From Nitrososphaerota archaeon (GTDB lineage Archaea > Thermoproteota > Nitrososphaeria > Nitrososphaerales > Nitrosopumilaceae), in the NCBI GenBank assembly GCA_005877205.1, contig VBPL01000031.1:1-33414 (forward strand): a stretch of 33,414 nt of DNA, given 5' to 3'. Positions within the stretch are counted from its first letter, which is position 1. Each line of letters begins with the position of its first letter. A program made the position numbers and the translations under genes. Shown piece after piece: positions 1 through 7,172 of this stretch. The notes under the pieces were generated by a model. It saw only the letters and a program-made list of their open reading frames with translations. It did not search any database and was not told the DNA's origin.

Positions 1-465
1 ACATATGCTGGCATGTTTCTCTTCTATACTCGTGACTTTGCAAACCAGATTGCTACCCCTTTCGTAGCCAACCGTTTGGGGTATGGCATAAAAAGTTCAG
101 TAGTTGTCAGCCCAGATCAATTTGCAGAGAAATATTTTATCGTAGGAATATTTGCTTTATCGTTTTGTTTAGCAATGGCCATTAAGCCAAATTTTTTTAA
201 GCCTAAAGATTCTGGTGACTTTCTTCCGTATCCAGTATGGAAGTATAAGAAAAATTTTGAGATGATAGAAGGCCCAAAGGCAGTCAGATTAATTTCTCTT
301 ACGAGTCTACTGACTTTTGCTGAACAGCATCTGGTTGCAAGATTCAAGTTTATCACAGTAACTATAGGCGGCAAAAAATACTTGGTTTCTCCATACGATT
401 GGATTCCTGAAGGATCTACTGTAGTAAGAGACAAAGAATCTGGTTCTGTTCTAGGTATTCCCTAG
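1..465 (+). CDS. hypothetical membrane protein, probably 5'-partial
   Basis: The frame is open from the first base of the window, so the gene may begin upstream; the first internal ATG is at 13 and gives 150 residues. One hydrophobic segment (about residues 41-59 counted from that ATG) separates an N-terminal part with aromatic residues from a basic region and a C-terminal segment of about 55 residues rich in beta-type sequence, ending in SVLGIP. This fits a single-pass membrane protein with a soluble tail. I do not recognise the family and give no function. It converges on the Cas4-like gene, whose stop lies 30 bases away on the other strand. Confidence 0.6.
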   Translation, partial: TYAGMFLFYTRDFANQIATPFVANRLGYGIKSSVVVSPDQFAEKYFIVGIFALSFCLAMAIKPNFFKPKDSGDFLPYPVWKYKKNFEMIEGPKAVRLISLTSLLTFAEQHLVARFKFITVTIGGKKYLVSPYDWIPEGSTVVRDKESGSVLGIP

Positions 466-494
466 GCTAGTATTAATTCAATTAAAAAAATTAG

Positions 495-1247
495 TTATAG
501 GAAGAAGGGCTTTGGTTTGAGTTCACGCCACTTGCCACGAGCCCAGAATCCCCATTTTTGCTTGTCCTCTGAATTATAGTAGCATTTTTCGTTGTGTGGA
601 CAGTTGAGGCATCTTTCTGATGGTTCAATGGCTGGCACTATGTTATTTCTTAGTAGTGTGTTTAAGATGCGAGCTCGTCGTTTTGTTTCGTTAAGCAGTT
701 TTTCACTTTTTGGAACTTGAATTTCGTTCTCGTTCCCTTCTTTGTCAAAGTACACTATCACGCCTTCGGGTTTGTCAAACATGTATAGGTACGAATTTAG
801 TTGTATAAAGTCCTCAGCATATGGCATCTCAGGCAGCTCATCGGCAGCTCTAAACATCATTACCACATCGTCTTCTACCCTGTCTGCTCTAGCAACTAGT
901 TTTACATTAGAACCAGCGTCGAGCTCTCCCTCTATTGGCTTTTCCATGATGCTTAATGCACTCTTCTGCATTATTTTTGACATCATCTGTTGATGTGTTC
1001 GTTCCGATGGATCTTTTCGATCAAGATAGGAACTTCGTAGACAACCACTGACCTCGTCCACTGTTATTTTACTTTCGTCAACCGCTGAAGGGTTAACGGC
1101 CGCAAATACCTCTTCTATCACATCGTAAACATCAAATTTCGCTGCTGCGTCTCCTGCCGCTCTGTAATTTTCAATTCCTTCCTTTAGCTTCTCTTGGACT
1201 TTCTCTACGATTCTAGCCTTCTTGTACCTAGTTTGTGATTCTGCCAT
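495..1247 (-). CDS. Cas4-like PD-(D/E)XK superfamily protein with Fe-S cysteines
   Basis: This 250-residue protein has the layout of a Cas4/AddB-type nuclease: one cysteine in the N-terminal half (VSGCLRSSYL) and a C-terminal C-x2-C-x5-C cluster (CLNCPHNEKC), which together could hold a 4Fe-4S cluster. The core shows the aspartate strand (ARADRVED) and a QLNSYLY motif like the family's QxxxY. The strand that should carry the catalytic E-x-K reads VMMFRAAD, so Glu is replaced by Met and Lys by Arg. It may therefore be a DNA-binding or structural relative rather than an active nuclease. No cas genes or CRISPR repeats are nearby. A TATA-like element lies about 28 bases before the ATG. The fold is inferred from motifs; the function is unknown. 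Confidence 0.7.
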   Translation of the reverse strand: MAESQTRYKKARIVEKVQEKLKEGIENYRAAGDAAAKFDVYDVIEEVFAAVNPSAVDESKITVDEVSGCLRSSYLDRKDPSERTHQQMMSKIMQKSALSIMEKPIEGELDAGSNVKLVARADRVEDDVVMMFRAADELPEMPYAEDFIQLNSYLYMFDKPEGVIVYFDKEGNENEIQVPKSEKLLNETKRRARILNTLLRNNIVPAIEPSERCLNCPHNEKCYYNSEDKQKWGFWARGKWRELKPKPFFL

Positions 1248-1271
1248 TCTTTTGAAAGGGGGTTTTTGGTC

Positions 1272-1279
1272 TATAAAAG
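1272..1279 (-). promoter_or_regulatory. TATA box of the Cas4-like gene
   Basis: Plus strand TATAAAAG (CCTTTTATAG in the minus direction) is centred about 28 bases from the ATG at 1247, the spacing expected for a leaderless or nearly leaderless archaeal transcript. Confidence 0.5.
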
Positions 1280-1340
1280 GTATTTTATCCTAAAATTCCT
1301 TTTTTATGATATTATTCTTTCTTTGATATTCTTCTAAGGA

Positions 1341-1356
1341 ATAATTTTAATAAAAG
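1341..1356 (+). promoter_or_regulatory. TATA box of the PII gene
   Basis: The AT-rich element ATTTTAATAAAAG is centred near 1350, predicting a transcription start near 1376. This favours ATG 1385 over GTG 1367 as the start of the PII protein. Confidence 0.5.
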
Positions 1357-1384
1357 CATTTCATAGGTGCAATGGATCCTAACA

Positions 1385-1726
1385 ATGAAAAAAATAGAGG
1401 CTATAATTCCGGAAGACAAGCTAGATGCCGTGTTTAGCTCATTAACACAGTTAGACATAGGTGGTTTCACATATTTCACAGTGAAAGGAAGAGGAAAGAG
1501 ACCCAGACCAATGGTTTCATCAGGAAGAGGTGGGAGATTTGAATCTGCATATAATGTAAATACAAGCATCATTGTCGTTGTTCCGGATAACAAGGTAGAC
1601 AAGGTAGTCGATGCCATAACTTCGCATGCAAGCACAGGTTTGGCTGGAGAAGGCAAGATTTTCGTCTACAATGTAGATGATGCCGTCGATGTAGGAACTA
1701 AGAAGCACGGCGAGTCTTCACTCTAA
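1385..1726 (+). CDS. nitrogen regulatory protein PII (GlnB/GlnK family)
   Basis: PII proteins are small trimeric sensors of ATP/ADP and 2-oxoglutarate that bind and control transporters and nitrogen enzymes. From ATG 1385 the product has 113 residues, the usual PII length; a GTG at 1367 would add six. It begins MKKIEAIIPEDKLDAV, has a T-loop region rich in Gly and Arg (KGRGKRPRPMVSSGRGG) and ends with the typical B/C-loop block GEGKIFVYNVDDAVDVGT. The T-loop lacks the Tyr that is uridylylated in proteobacterial GlnB, so control is probably by ligand binding only. No amt gene is adjacent. In an ammonia oxidiser a role in sensing ammonium or carbon status is plausible but inferred. Confidence 0.92.
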   Translation: MKKIEAIIPEDKLDAVFSSLTQLDIGGFTYFTVKGRGKRPRPMVSSGRGGRFESAYNVNTSIIVVVPDNKVDKVVDAITSHASTGLAGEGKIFVYNVDDAVDVGTKKHGESSL

Positions 1727-1780
1727 ATTTCTTTTACATATTTTGCTTTCAGATATTTTGCTATGAGATTATTATGTTAA

Positions 1781-1790
1781 TCTATATAAC
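1781..1790 (+). promoter_or_regulatory. TATA box of the broken gene at 1812
   Basis: TCTATATAAC is centred at about 1786, 26 bases before ATG 1812, so the promoter of the interrupted gene looks intact. Confidence 0.6.
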
Positions 1791-1811
1791 TCCAGCAAGT
1801 ACAGCAAGGTC

Positions 1812-2324
1812 ATGTTCTGGCCTGGAATGGGGGATCCTGCAAAACGCAAAAAGACCCTCAGATTTCTTGCAATTTCACTGGCTGTAGGAATAGCTGTTGT
1901 CTTGGCTAGCACCACAGTTATTTCACAGATTAAGGACAAAGATCCTCTTTATCACAAATGCCTCAATGGGTTAGATGTTCAGTATCACGTATCTGCTACA
2001 TTAGAAGTTCAAGTAGACGGTAAAAAATGGATGAAACCAGATATTGCAGATACCCAAACGGATTGTGAAAGATCTATGATTTTTTCAGACGACGGAACTA
2101 TTCGTGGTGCATGGACAAAGAAATATCCATTTGAGGTAGGTCAGTTTCTATGGATGTCAAACTTTCCTTAGCGTGACATGGATGAGACTAAATCAAGGAT
2201 ATATGCAAATGGTGTCGAGTAACCTAACTTTATACACACAGTAATAGAAGACGGAGCTCATTACAAGGCTGAATTTGTTTCAAAGAATAGTGGAGCACCA
2301 ACCTTTACACCTCCTCAAAACTAG
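1812..2324 (+). pseudogene. broken gene for a conserved-looking single-TM protein (two in-frame stops)
   Basis: ATG 1812 opens a 119-residue frame with a basic N-terminus and one membrane helix (about residues 21-38), then an outer domain with two Cys (HKCLNG, QTDCER). It stops at TAG 2169-2171, just after FLWMSNFP. The same frame then reads RDMDETKSRIYANGVE, meets TAA 2220-2222, and continues PNFIHTVIEDGAHYKAEF to a final TAG at 2322-2324. The post-stop peptide looks like true protein and is in phase, so the intact gene would have had about 170 codons, with a single base change explaining each stop. From memory, thaumarchaea carry a family of this shape with an FPLRDM-type stretch at the junction; I could not check this. 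The truncated 119-residue product may still be made. Confidence 0.6.
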
Positions 2325-2367
2325 GTTTCAGAAATTATTCTAAAAACAAGGAAAAAGGAATGGAGTT

Positions 2368-2637
2368 CTACCAGTACTTTCCGTTGTCTGGTATCAAACC
2401 AATGCCCTCTCTCTCAAAGTGCTTCTCAAGTTCGGAAACCCATCTTTCTCTGGTATCTCCGCCCAATCCGTGCACTCTGAGCCAGAATGCAATGACTCCG
2501 AGAAGGAATACTGCGAACATGATGGTTGCAAATATGTAGACCATCACATCGTAGAAGAGCGGGTCATAGTTTGGACCTATTTGACCTGCAAAGTTTGACA
2601 GCATACCTACGAGCATAGCGAATATCGCGCTCATCAT
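2368..2637 (-). CDS. small conserved-looking membrane protein (89 aa)
   Basis: The protein has a short hydrophobic N-terminal stretch, a strong membrane helix (about residues 31-52, VMVYIFATIMFAVFLLGVI) and a charged amphipathic C-terminus (RERWVSELEKHFEREG) ending in DNGKYW. Start ATG 2637 has a TATA element 27 bases upstream; ATG 2634 is an equal alternative. It sits directly downstream of, and on the same strand as, another small membrane protein (2731-3039) that has its own promoter region. The shape fits an accessory subunit of a membrane enzyme. AmoY/AmoZ of the archaeal ammonia monooxygenase is one candidate identity, but I cannot confirm it. Confidence 0.75.
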   Translation of the reverse strand: MMSAIFAMLVGMLSNFAGQIGPNYDPLFYDVMVYIFATIMFAVFLLGVIAFWLRVHGLGGDTRERWVSELEKHFEREGIGLIPDNGKYW

Positions 2638-2658
2638 TATTCAAAACAATTTAGGTAT

Positions 2659-2669
2659 CATATATACAT
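2659..2669 (-). promoter_or_regulatory. TATA box of the 89-aa membrane protein gene
   Basis: The plus strand ATCATATATAC (GTATATATGAT on the minus strand) is centred 27 bases from the start codon at 2637. This indicates a separate leaderless transcript for this gene. Confidence 0.6.
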
Positions 2670-2730
2670 TTCTGTGAGTATTTCGTAAATTAGATGCACT
2701 AGGGACCTAATAAAATAAGAAAAAGAAGAA

Positions 2731-3039
2731 TTAACGAGATCTTCTTGCTCTTTCCGCTTGCTTTGCTCTTACTACGAAGGCTACAAAGATTCCGCCGAAA
2801 ACTGCACCTGCAATGATTGATGCACCAACTACACCGTTTGCATCAAGATATGGAGTACCAGAACCGGCGTGCGGATTCTTCGCTACTGCAGCGAGTCTTG
2901 CTTTTGCTAGCTTTAACTGTTCCTCCAGTGTTGACGCACCACCACCGACAGGCGTATACTGTGCCGCAGCAAATGGAGCGAACGATGAGGCTACAAAGAG
3001 AGCCAGCAGTACGGTTCCAATAATTATTGGTTTTTTCAT
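2731..3039 (-). CDS. small secreted/membrane-anchored protein (102 aa), possible AMO accessory subunit
   Basis: A clear signal peptide (MKKPIIIGTVLLALFVASSF, cleavage probably after AAA or AAQ near residue 26) is followed by a short outer helix (TLEEQLKLAKARLAAVAKN), a Gly/Pro linker and a C-terminal membrane helix (about residues 70-91) with a very basic end (KQAERARRSR). The topology is outer helix, single membrane span, positive cytoplasmic tail. It precedes the 89-residue membrane protein on the same strand and is divergent from S15. The ATG at 3039 has a GGTAGG sequence close before it and AT-rich elements at about 3071-3087, so a short leader is likely. The family is not recognised with certainty. 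Confidence 0.8.
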   Translation of the reverse strand: MKKPIIIGTVLLALFVASSFAPFAAAQYTPVGGGASTLEEQLKLAKARLAAVAKNPHAGSGTPYLDANGVVGASIIAGAVFGGIFVAFVVRAKQAERARRSR

Positions 3040-3113
3040 ATTAGTACCTACCTGAGAATCACGCCTGTTGCTATTTAACTTTTATGTAAATCTCAAGGTT
3101 GGATCTGCCAAGT

Positions 3114-3127
3114 AACATTTATGTTTC
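3114..3127 (+). promoter_or_regulatory. TATA box of rps15
   Basis: CATTTATGTTTC is centred about 27 bases before the GTG start at 3147, supporting both that start and a leaderless message. Confidence 0.5.
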
Positions 3128-3146
3128 CTTGGAAAGTTAGCCGGTC

Positions 3147-3596
3147 GTGGGACGAGTTCATTCACACAGACATGGAAAATCGCATTCGACAAGACCCGTT
3201 ACTCCTATTGCTCCCACTTGGGTAAAGCAAACTCCTGAGGAAATTGAGGAACTTGTAGTAAAATATGCAAAGGAGGGTCTCAAACCAAGCGAGATAGGAA
3301 TAAAGTTGCGCGATCAATACGCGATTCCTCTTACGAGACAGATTATCAAAAAGTCCGTAACGGAGATCCTTGAGCAAAAGGGAGTCAAGCCAGACATGCC
3401 TGAAGACCTCAGCAACCTGGTTACAAAGGCAATTGGACTACAAAAACACCTGAGAGCTAACAAGTCAGACAGAAGAAACGTCAGATCGCTTGAACTGTTG
3501 GAAGCCAAGGTTCACAGGCTATCCTCATATTACAAAGAGATTGGTCGCATTCCCAAAACTTGGAAATATAAAGCAGTCATAGCTCAACTTGAGTAA
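3147..3596 (+). CDS. rps15: 30S ribosomal protein S15 (uS15), archaeal type
   Basis: At 149 residues it is longer than bacterial S15 (about 89), with the archaeal/eukaryotic N-terminal extension beginning MGRVHSHRHGKSHSTRP. The conserved 16S-binding core is present (LRANKSDRRNVRSLELLEAK, then VHRLSSYYK). The start is GTG, backed by the TATA spacing. The stop overlaps the start of the DHH nuclease gene by one base (TAATG), so the two are probably translated together; S15 next to a RecJ-like gene is a recurrent archaeal arrangement. Confidence 0.96.
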   Translation: MGRVHSHRHGKSHSTRPVTPIAPTWVKQTPEEIEELVVKYAKEGLKPSEIGIKLRDQYAIPLTRQIIKKSVTEILEQKGVKPDMPEDLSNLVTKAIGLQKHLRANKSDRRNVRSLELLEAKVHRLSSYYKEIGRIPKTWKYKAVIAQLE

Positions 3597-5014
3597 TGAC
3601 CAAGCTTGACCAAGCATTATCCTATTTTCATGACAAAGTTTCTGATTGTATAAAAACTGGAAAAAATATTTCAGTAATAACCCATCTTGACTGCGATGGA
3701 ATTACTTCTGGAAGCATCGTAACCAAGTCTCTGATTAGATCAGGAGCCAAATGTACTGTTCGTACTGTAAACGAGTTTAGTAAGAATTTGATTGAAAAAA
3801 TCAAAAATGATTCAAGACAGTTTCATATCATAACTGATCTTGGAGGTGGCTTTTCAAAAGATCTTGATAACGTATTAGATGATGATTGGATAGTAGTTGA
3901 TCATCATCAAATTCCACAGGAAGAATTCGATAATGAAAAAGTCATCAATGCTTGGAAATACGATATTGATGGTGGAGTTGATGTATCAGCTGGCGGCATG
4001 GCATATCTAGTTTCAAAAGCACTTCACAAAGAAAATACCGACTTGGCATGGATTGCAGTAGTTGCAGCACTAGGAGACAGACAGGATCATGGAGAGAAGA
4101 AATCATTTACTGGAGTCAATCTTGAAATTGCTACCGCTGCAAAAAAAAATAATCAAGTAGAAATTGACTTGGACATTTTACTTGTTGGAAGGGAGACTAG
4201 GCCTCTTCCTGATGCCCTCGCATTTACTTCACATCCCTTTATAGAAGGTCTTACTTGGAATCGTGATGCTTGTCTCTCATTACTGAATTCATCAGGAATA
4301 AAATTAAAAGAAGGGAGTCGATGGCGTGTTCCTGCAGAACTCACAGAAGATGAAAAGAGAATTCTCCTTCAAACCATATCCAAATTCATACCTAGCAAGA
4401 ATGCGAGCGACATAGTTGAGGAACTTGTTGGCTACACCTATACATTATCGGGCGAAGACAAAAGAAGCTTCTTGCGAGATGCCAGGGAGTTCTCAACTAT
4501 GCTAAACTCATGTGGAAGAATTCGTAGGGCTGGAGTAGGAATTGCAATTTGTATGGGTGATAGAACAAAGATGCTACAGGAAGGTGAAAACATTTTGGTA
4601 GAATACAGAGCCTTCTTGAGAACCTACATGAATGCGCTTTCAAGTGAGAGATGGAGGGTCACTGACAATGGTTCATACATTCTTGTAAATGGTGAAGGTC
4701 TAGTGCCCGAAAATATGACGGGTGCGGTATCCTCACTTCTGGGTGGCTCACAGAAGAACACAGGAAAAATAATCATACTTAGAACAAATGGAGAAGAAGG
4801 CACAATCAAGTTTTCGTCTCGCAAATCAACAGGATGCAAATCAGAGGTAAACTTAGGATTACTTATGAGAGAATGTGCTTCAAGAGTCTCTGGTGTTGGA
4901 GGTGGACACGATGCGGCTGCTGGGGCTAGAATTACTAAAGACAAATTAGATGAATTTCTAGATTACTTGGAAGAAAATGTCTCTAGAATGCAAAGTTCAA
5001 GTGTTTCTAAATAA
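3596..5014 (+). CDS. DHH-family phosphoesterase, archaeal RecJ-like nuclease
   Basis: DHH/DHHA1 proteins hydrolyse phosphodiester bonds with Mn2+; archaeal RecJ-like members act on single-stranded DNA or RNA and can associate with the replisome. All metal motifs are visible in this 472-residue protein: H30-x-D32-x-D34 (THLDCDG), D81 (IITDLGGG), D102-H103-H104 (VVDHHQ) and D161 (ALGDRQDHG). The C-terminal DHHA1 domain carries GVGGGHDAAAG. The gene overlaps S15 by one base and the Pcc1-like gene by 38 bases, so it is in an operon with translation genes. Whether this is the GINS-associated nuclease or an RNase paralogue cannot be told from the sequence alone. Confidence 0.92.
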   Translation: MTKLDQALSYFHDKVSDCIKTGKNISVITHLDCDGITSGSIVTKSLIRSGAKCTVRTVNEFSKNLIEKIKNDSRQFHIITDLGGGFSKDLDNVLDDDWIVVDHHQIPQEEFDNEKVINAWKYDIDGGVDVSAGGMAYLVSKALHKENTDLAWIAVVAALGDRQDHGEKKSFTGVNLEIATAAKKNNQVEIDLDILLVGRETRPLPDALAFTSHPFIEGLTWNRDACLSLLNSSGIKLKEGSRWRVPAELTEDEKRILLQTISKFIPSKNASDIVEELVGYTYTLSGEDKRSFLRDAREFSTMLNSCGRIRRAGVGIAICMGDRTKMLQEGENILVEYRAFLRTYMNALSSERWRVTDNGSYILVNGEGLVPENMTGAVSSLLGGSQKNTGKIIILRTNGEEGTIKFSSRKSTGCKSEVNLGLLMRECASRVSGVGGGHDAAAGARITKDKLDEFLDYLEENVSRMQSSSVSK

Positions 5015-5219
5015 TCTGTCAGAAAAAAAAGCAGAGGCTATCAAAAAAGCTTTGGAGCCAGACAATGTAGATTTTCCAGAAAACCTCTCTTTTATAATCG
5101 AAAATGTTAGAACCGGCTTAGTCTTTACGTTCGAAGGTAAAGGAAATATACGAACACTGATTTCTACTATTGATGAAGTTCTTGAACAAACCCAAGTTAT
5201 ACTTAAAGTGACTGACTAA
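4977..5219 (+). CDS. Pcc1-like KEOPS complex subunit
   Basis: This 80-residue alpha/beta protein matches the size and pattern of archaeal Pcc1, the small dimerisation subunit of KEOPS, which makes the t6A37 modification of ANN-decoding tRNAs. It shows an initial beta strand (CKVQVFLNN), a helix (SEKKAEAIKKALEPDN), paired strands (LSFIIENVRTGLVFTFEG) and a final helix ending LKVTD. The start lies 38 bases inside the DHH gene; GTG 5001 is an alternative but would remove the first strand. Its stop overlaps the serS ATG (TAATG). The assignment rests on pattern and context (serS, S3Ae), as Pcc1 is poorly conserved. Confidence 0.75.
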   Translation: MSLECKVQVFLNNLSEKKAEAIKKALEPDNVDFPENLSFIIENVRTGLVFTFEGKGNIRTLISTIDEVLEQTQVILKVTD

Positions 5220-6481
5220 TGCTTGATCCAAAACTCCTTCGAGATAATCCAGATAAGATAAGAAAGATGCTCGAGGCAAGAGCAGTTAACTTTCCTCTAG
5301 ATCAATTAGTAGAAACAGACAAGGAAAGAAGGGCCCTAATCATAAGAACGGATGAGCTAAGGAAGAAAAGAAATGAAATATCGGTGGAGGTTGCAAGAAA
5401 AAAGAAAGCGTCCGAAGATGCAGCAAAGCTCATTGAACAGATGCGATCAATTTCTGAAGAGCTTAGTAAACTGGAAGAATTACAAACTGAAACTGAACAG
5501 CGCTATACAAAAATTTCCTTGTCGTTGCCCAACTTAATTCACGAATCCGTTCCGATCGGAAAAGACGAGAGCACAAATAGAGAGATAAGAGGGTGGGGAA
5601 AGGTACCCATTTTTGATTTCAAGATCAGAGATCACCTTGATTTAACGCAAAGTCTTGACCTCGTAGATTTAGAGAGAGCTGCCAAGGTGGCAGGCGCCAG
5701 ATTCTATTATCTCAAAAATAAGCTTGTTAAACTGAATCAATCATTAATACAGTTCGCACTAGATTTCCTATCTGACAAAAATTACATACCTGTTCAAACA
5801 CCATATTTGATAAACAGGAGCTCAATGGAAGGTGCAATAATTGCTCAAGATTTCGAAGATGTAATTTACAAAATAGATGGAGAGGATCTCTATCTTATTG
5901 GAACATCTGAGCACGCTGTAGCTGCAATGCATTCAGACGAGATAATTGATAGCAAAAATCTACCCATTAGATATGCGGGGGTCAGCCCATGTTTTAGGAA
6001 GGAAGCGGGAGCACACGGCCGAGACCAAAAGGGAATATTCAGAGTTCATCAGTTCGACAAAGTGGAACAGTTTGTCTTCTCACGACCAGAAGAATCATGG
6101 GATGAACATGAAAGAATGTTATCCATAGTTGAGGAGTTCTATCAAAAAATTGAATTACCCTATAGAATAATGCTCCTTTCCAGTGGCGATTTAGGAAAAG
6201 TGTCTGCTAAAACTTATGATCTTGAAGCATGGATGGCAGGACAAAACAGTTACCGAGAGATAGTGTCTTGTTCTAACTGCATTGACTTTCAAGCGAGGAG
6301 ACTCAAGATAAGATTCAGGGATAGGACTGACGAACAACCGCAGTATCTACATACCTTGAACAGTACCCTGGTCGCTACTGCAAGAACGATGGTTGCAATA
6401 ATGGAAAACTTTCAAACAAAGGATGGTCATATTGCTGTTCCAAAAATCTTGCAGAAGTACATTGGTGCTAACATAATCTAA
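5219..6481 (+). CDS. serS: seryl-tRNA synthetase (common, bacterial-type class II SerRS)
   Basis: SerRS charges tRNA-Ser with serine. The 420-residue length is normal. The N-terminal tRNA-binding coiled coil is evident at about residues 25-105 (repeated K/E/R, for example RTDELRKKRNEISVEVARKK). The catalytic domain has TSEH (serine/ATP site), motif 2 FRKEAGAHGRDQKGIFRVHQ, and motif 3 with NSTLVATARTMVAIMENFQ. It is the ordinary SerRS rather than the rare methanogen type. It overlaps the Pcc1-like gene by one base. Confidence 0.97.
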   Translation: MLDPKLLRDNPDKIRKMLEARAVNFPLDQLVETDKERRALIIRTDELRKKRNEISVEVARKKKASEDAAKLIEQMRSISEELSKLEELQTETEQRYTKISLSLPNLIHESVPIGKDESTNREIRGWGKVPIFDFKIRDHLDLTQSLDLVDLERAAKVAGARFYYLKNKLVKLNQSLIQFALDFLSDKNYIPVQTPYLINRSSMEGAIIAQDFEDVIYKIDGEDLYLIGTSEHAVAAMHSDEIIDSKNLPIRYAGVSPCFRKEAGAHGRDQKGIFRVHQFDKVEQFVFSRPEESWDEHERMLSIVEEFYQKIELPYRIMLLSSGDLGKVSAKTYDLEAWMAGQNSYREIVSCSNCIDFQARRLKIRFRDRTDEQPQYLHTLNSTLVATARTMVAIMENFQTKDGHIAVPKILQKYIGANII

Positions 6482-6493
6482 AATGTCGTACAA

Positions 6494-6502
6494 CTTATAT
6501 TT
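6494..6502 (+). promoter_or_regulatory. TATA box of the S3Ae gene
   Basis: CTTATATTT is centred about 26 bases before TTG 6525. The spacing decides in favour of this unusual TTG as the start codon of a leaderless message. Confidence 0.6.
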
Positions 6503-6524
6503 TGGCTTCAAAGGTCGATTATAG

Positions 6525-7142
6525 TTGGCTCGCCAAAAGACTACAAGGGTAAAAGACAAATGGAGAGAGAAAAAATGGGTTACAGTTCTTGCTCCTTCTG
6601 CATTTAACAAAGTACCTATTGCTTATATTCCAATTACTGATGACCAAGGTGCAGTAGGCAGAGTGGTAGAAGTGACCCTGTTTGATATTGTGAAAGGAGA
6701 TCCTTCTCAACATCAATTCAAATTGTATTTCCAAGTAAGCAAGGTAGATGGTGATACCGCCACTTCGATTTTCAAACGATATGAGTATGCTAAGGAGTTT
6801 CTCAGAAGTCTAGTAAGACGCGGTTCTTCATTAATTAATTTCATAGCTGATTTTAAAACTAAAGATGGGTATCTATTTAGAATCAAGGTCATAGCCTTGA
6901 CTCAGAAGAAGTTGAATACTTCAAGAAAACATGCACTGAGATTAATTGCAAAAGATGTGATGGGAAAGACAATCCCCGAAATGACAATAGAACAGTTTAT
7001 CCAAGCTACAGCATTTGGAAAGATAAATTCAGACATATTGGCAGCAGTTAAGAAAGTAATTCATGTGAGACATGTGGGTATCGAGAAGGCCAAACTTATA
7101 AGGACAGCAGAAGGAGAAATTGCCTTACTACAGGCTAAATAA
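6525..7142 (+). CDS. rps3ae: 30S ribosomal protein S3Ae (eS1)
   Basis: eS1 is a small-subunit protein found in archaea and eukaryotes, located near the mRNA exit region. The 205-residue product has the family opening (WREKKWVTVLAPSAFN), the central FQVSKVDGDTATSIFKRYEY and the basic stretch TSRKHALRLIAKDVMG. It starts at TTG 6525 with a well-placed TATA box and so forms its own transcript after serS. Confidence 0.95.
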   Translation: MARQKTTRVKDKWREKKWVTVLAPSAFNKVPIAYIPITDDQGAVGRVVEVTLFDIVKGDPSQHQFKLYFQVSKVDGDTATSIFKRYEYAKEFLRSLVRRGSSLINFIADFKTKDGYLFRIKVIALTQKKLNTSRKHALRLIAKDVMGKTIPEMTIEQFIQATAFGKINSDILAAVKKVIHVRHVGIEKAKLIRTAEGEIALLQAK

Positions 7143-7150
7143 ATTTAATC
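7139..7150 (+). promoter_or_regulatory. TATA box of the exosome-type RNA-binding gene
   Basis: TAAATTTAATC overlaps the end of the S3Ae gene and is centred about 28 bases before ATG 7173. Confidence 0.4.
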
Positions 7151-7172
7151 ATCAATTAAGATATTTAATAAG

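Noticed and set aside
495-1247. CRISPR-associated Cas4 and a nearby CRISPR array
   Set aside because: No repeats with regular spacing and no cas1/cas2 were found in the window; the Cas4-like fold alone is widespread outside CRISPR.
1312-1656. 114-codon frame antisense to the PII gene
   Set aside because: Covers the PII coding sequence in reverse; codon pattern follows the PII gene and no motif is visible.
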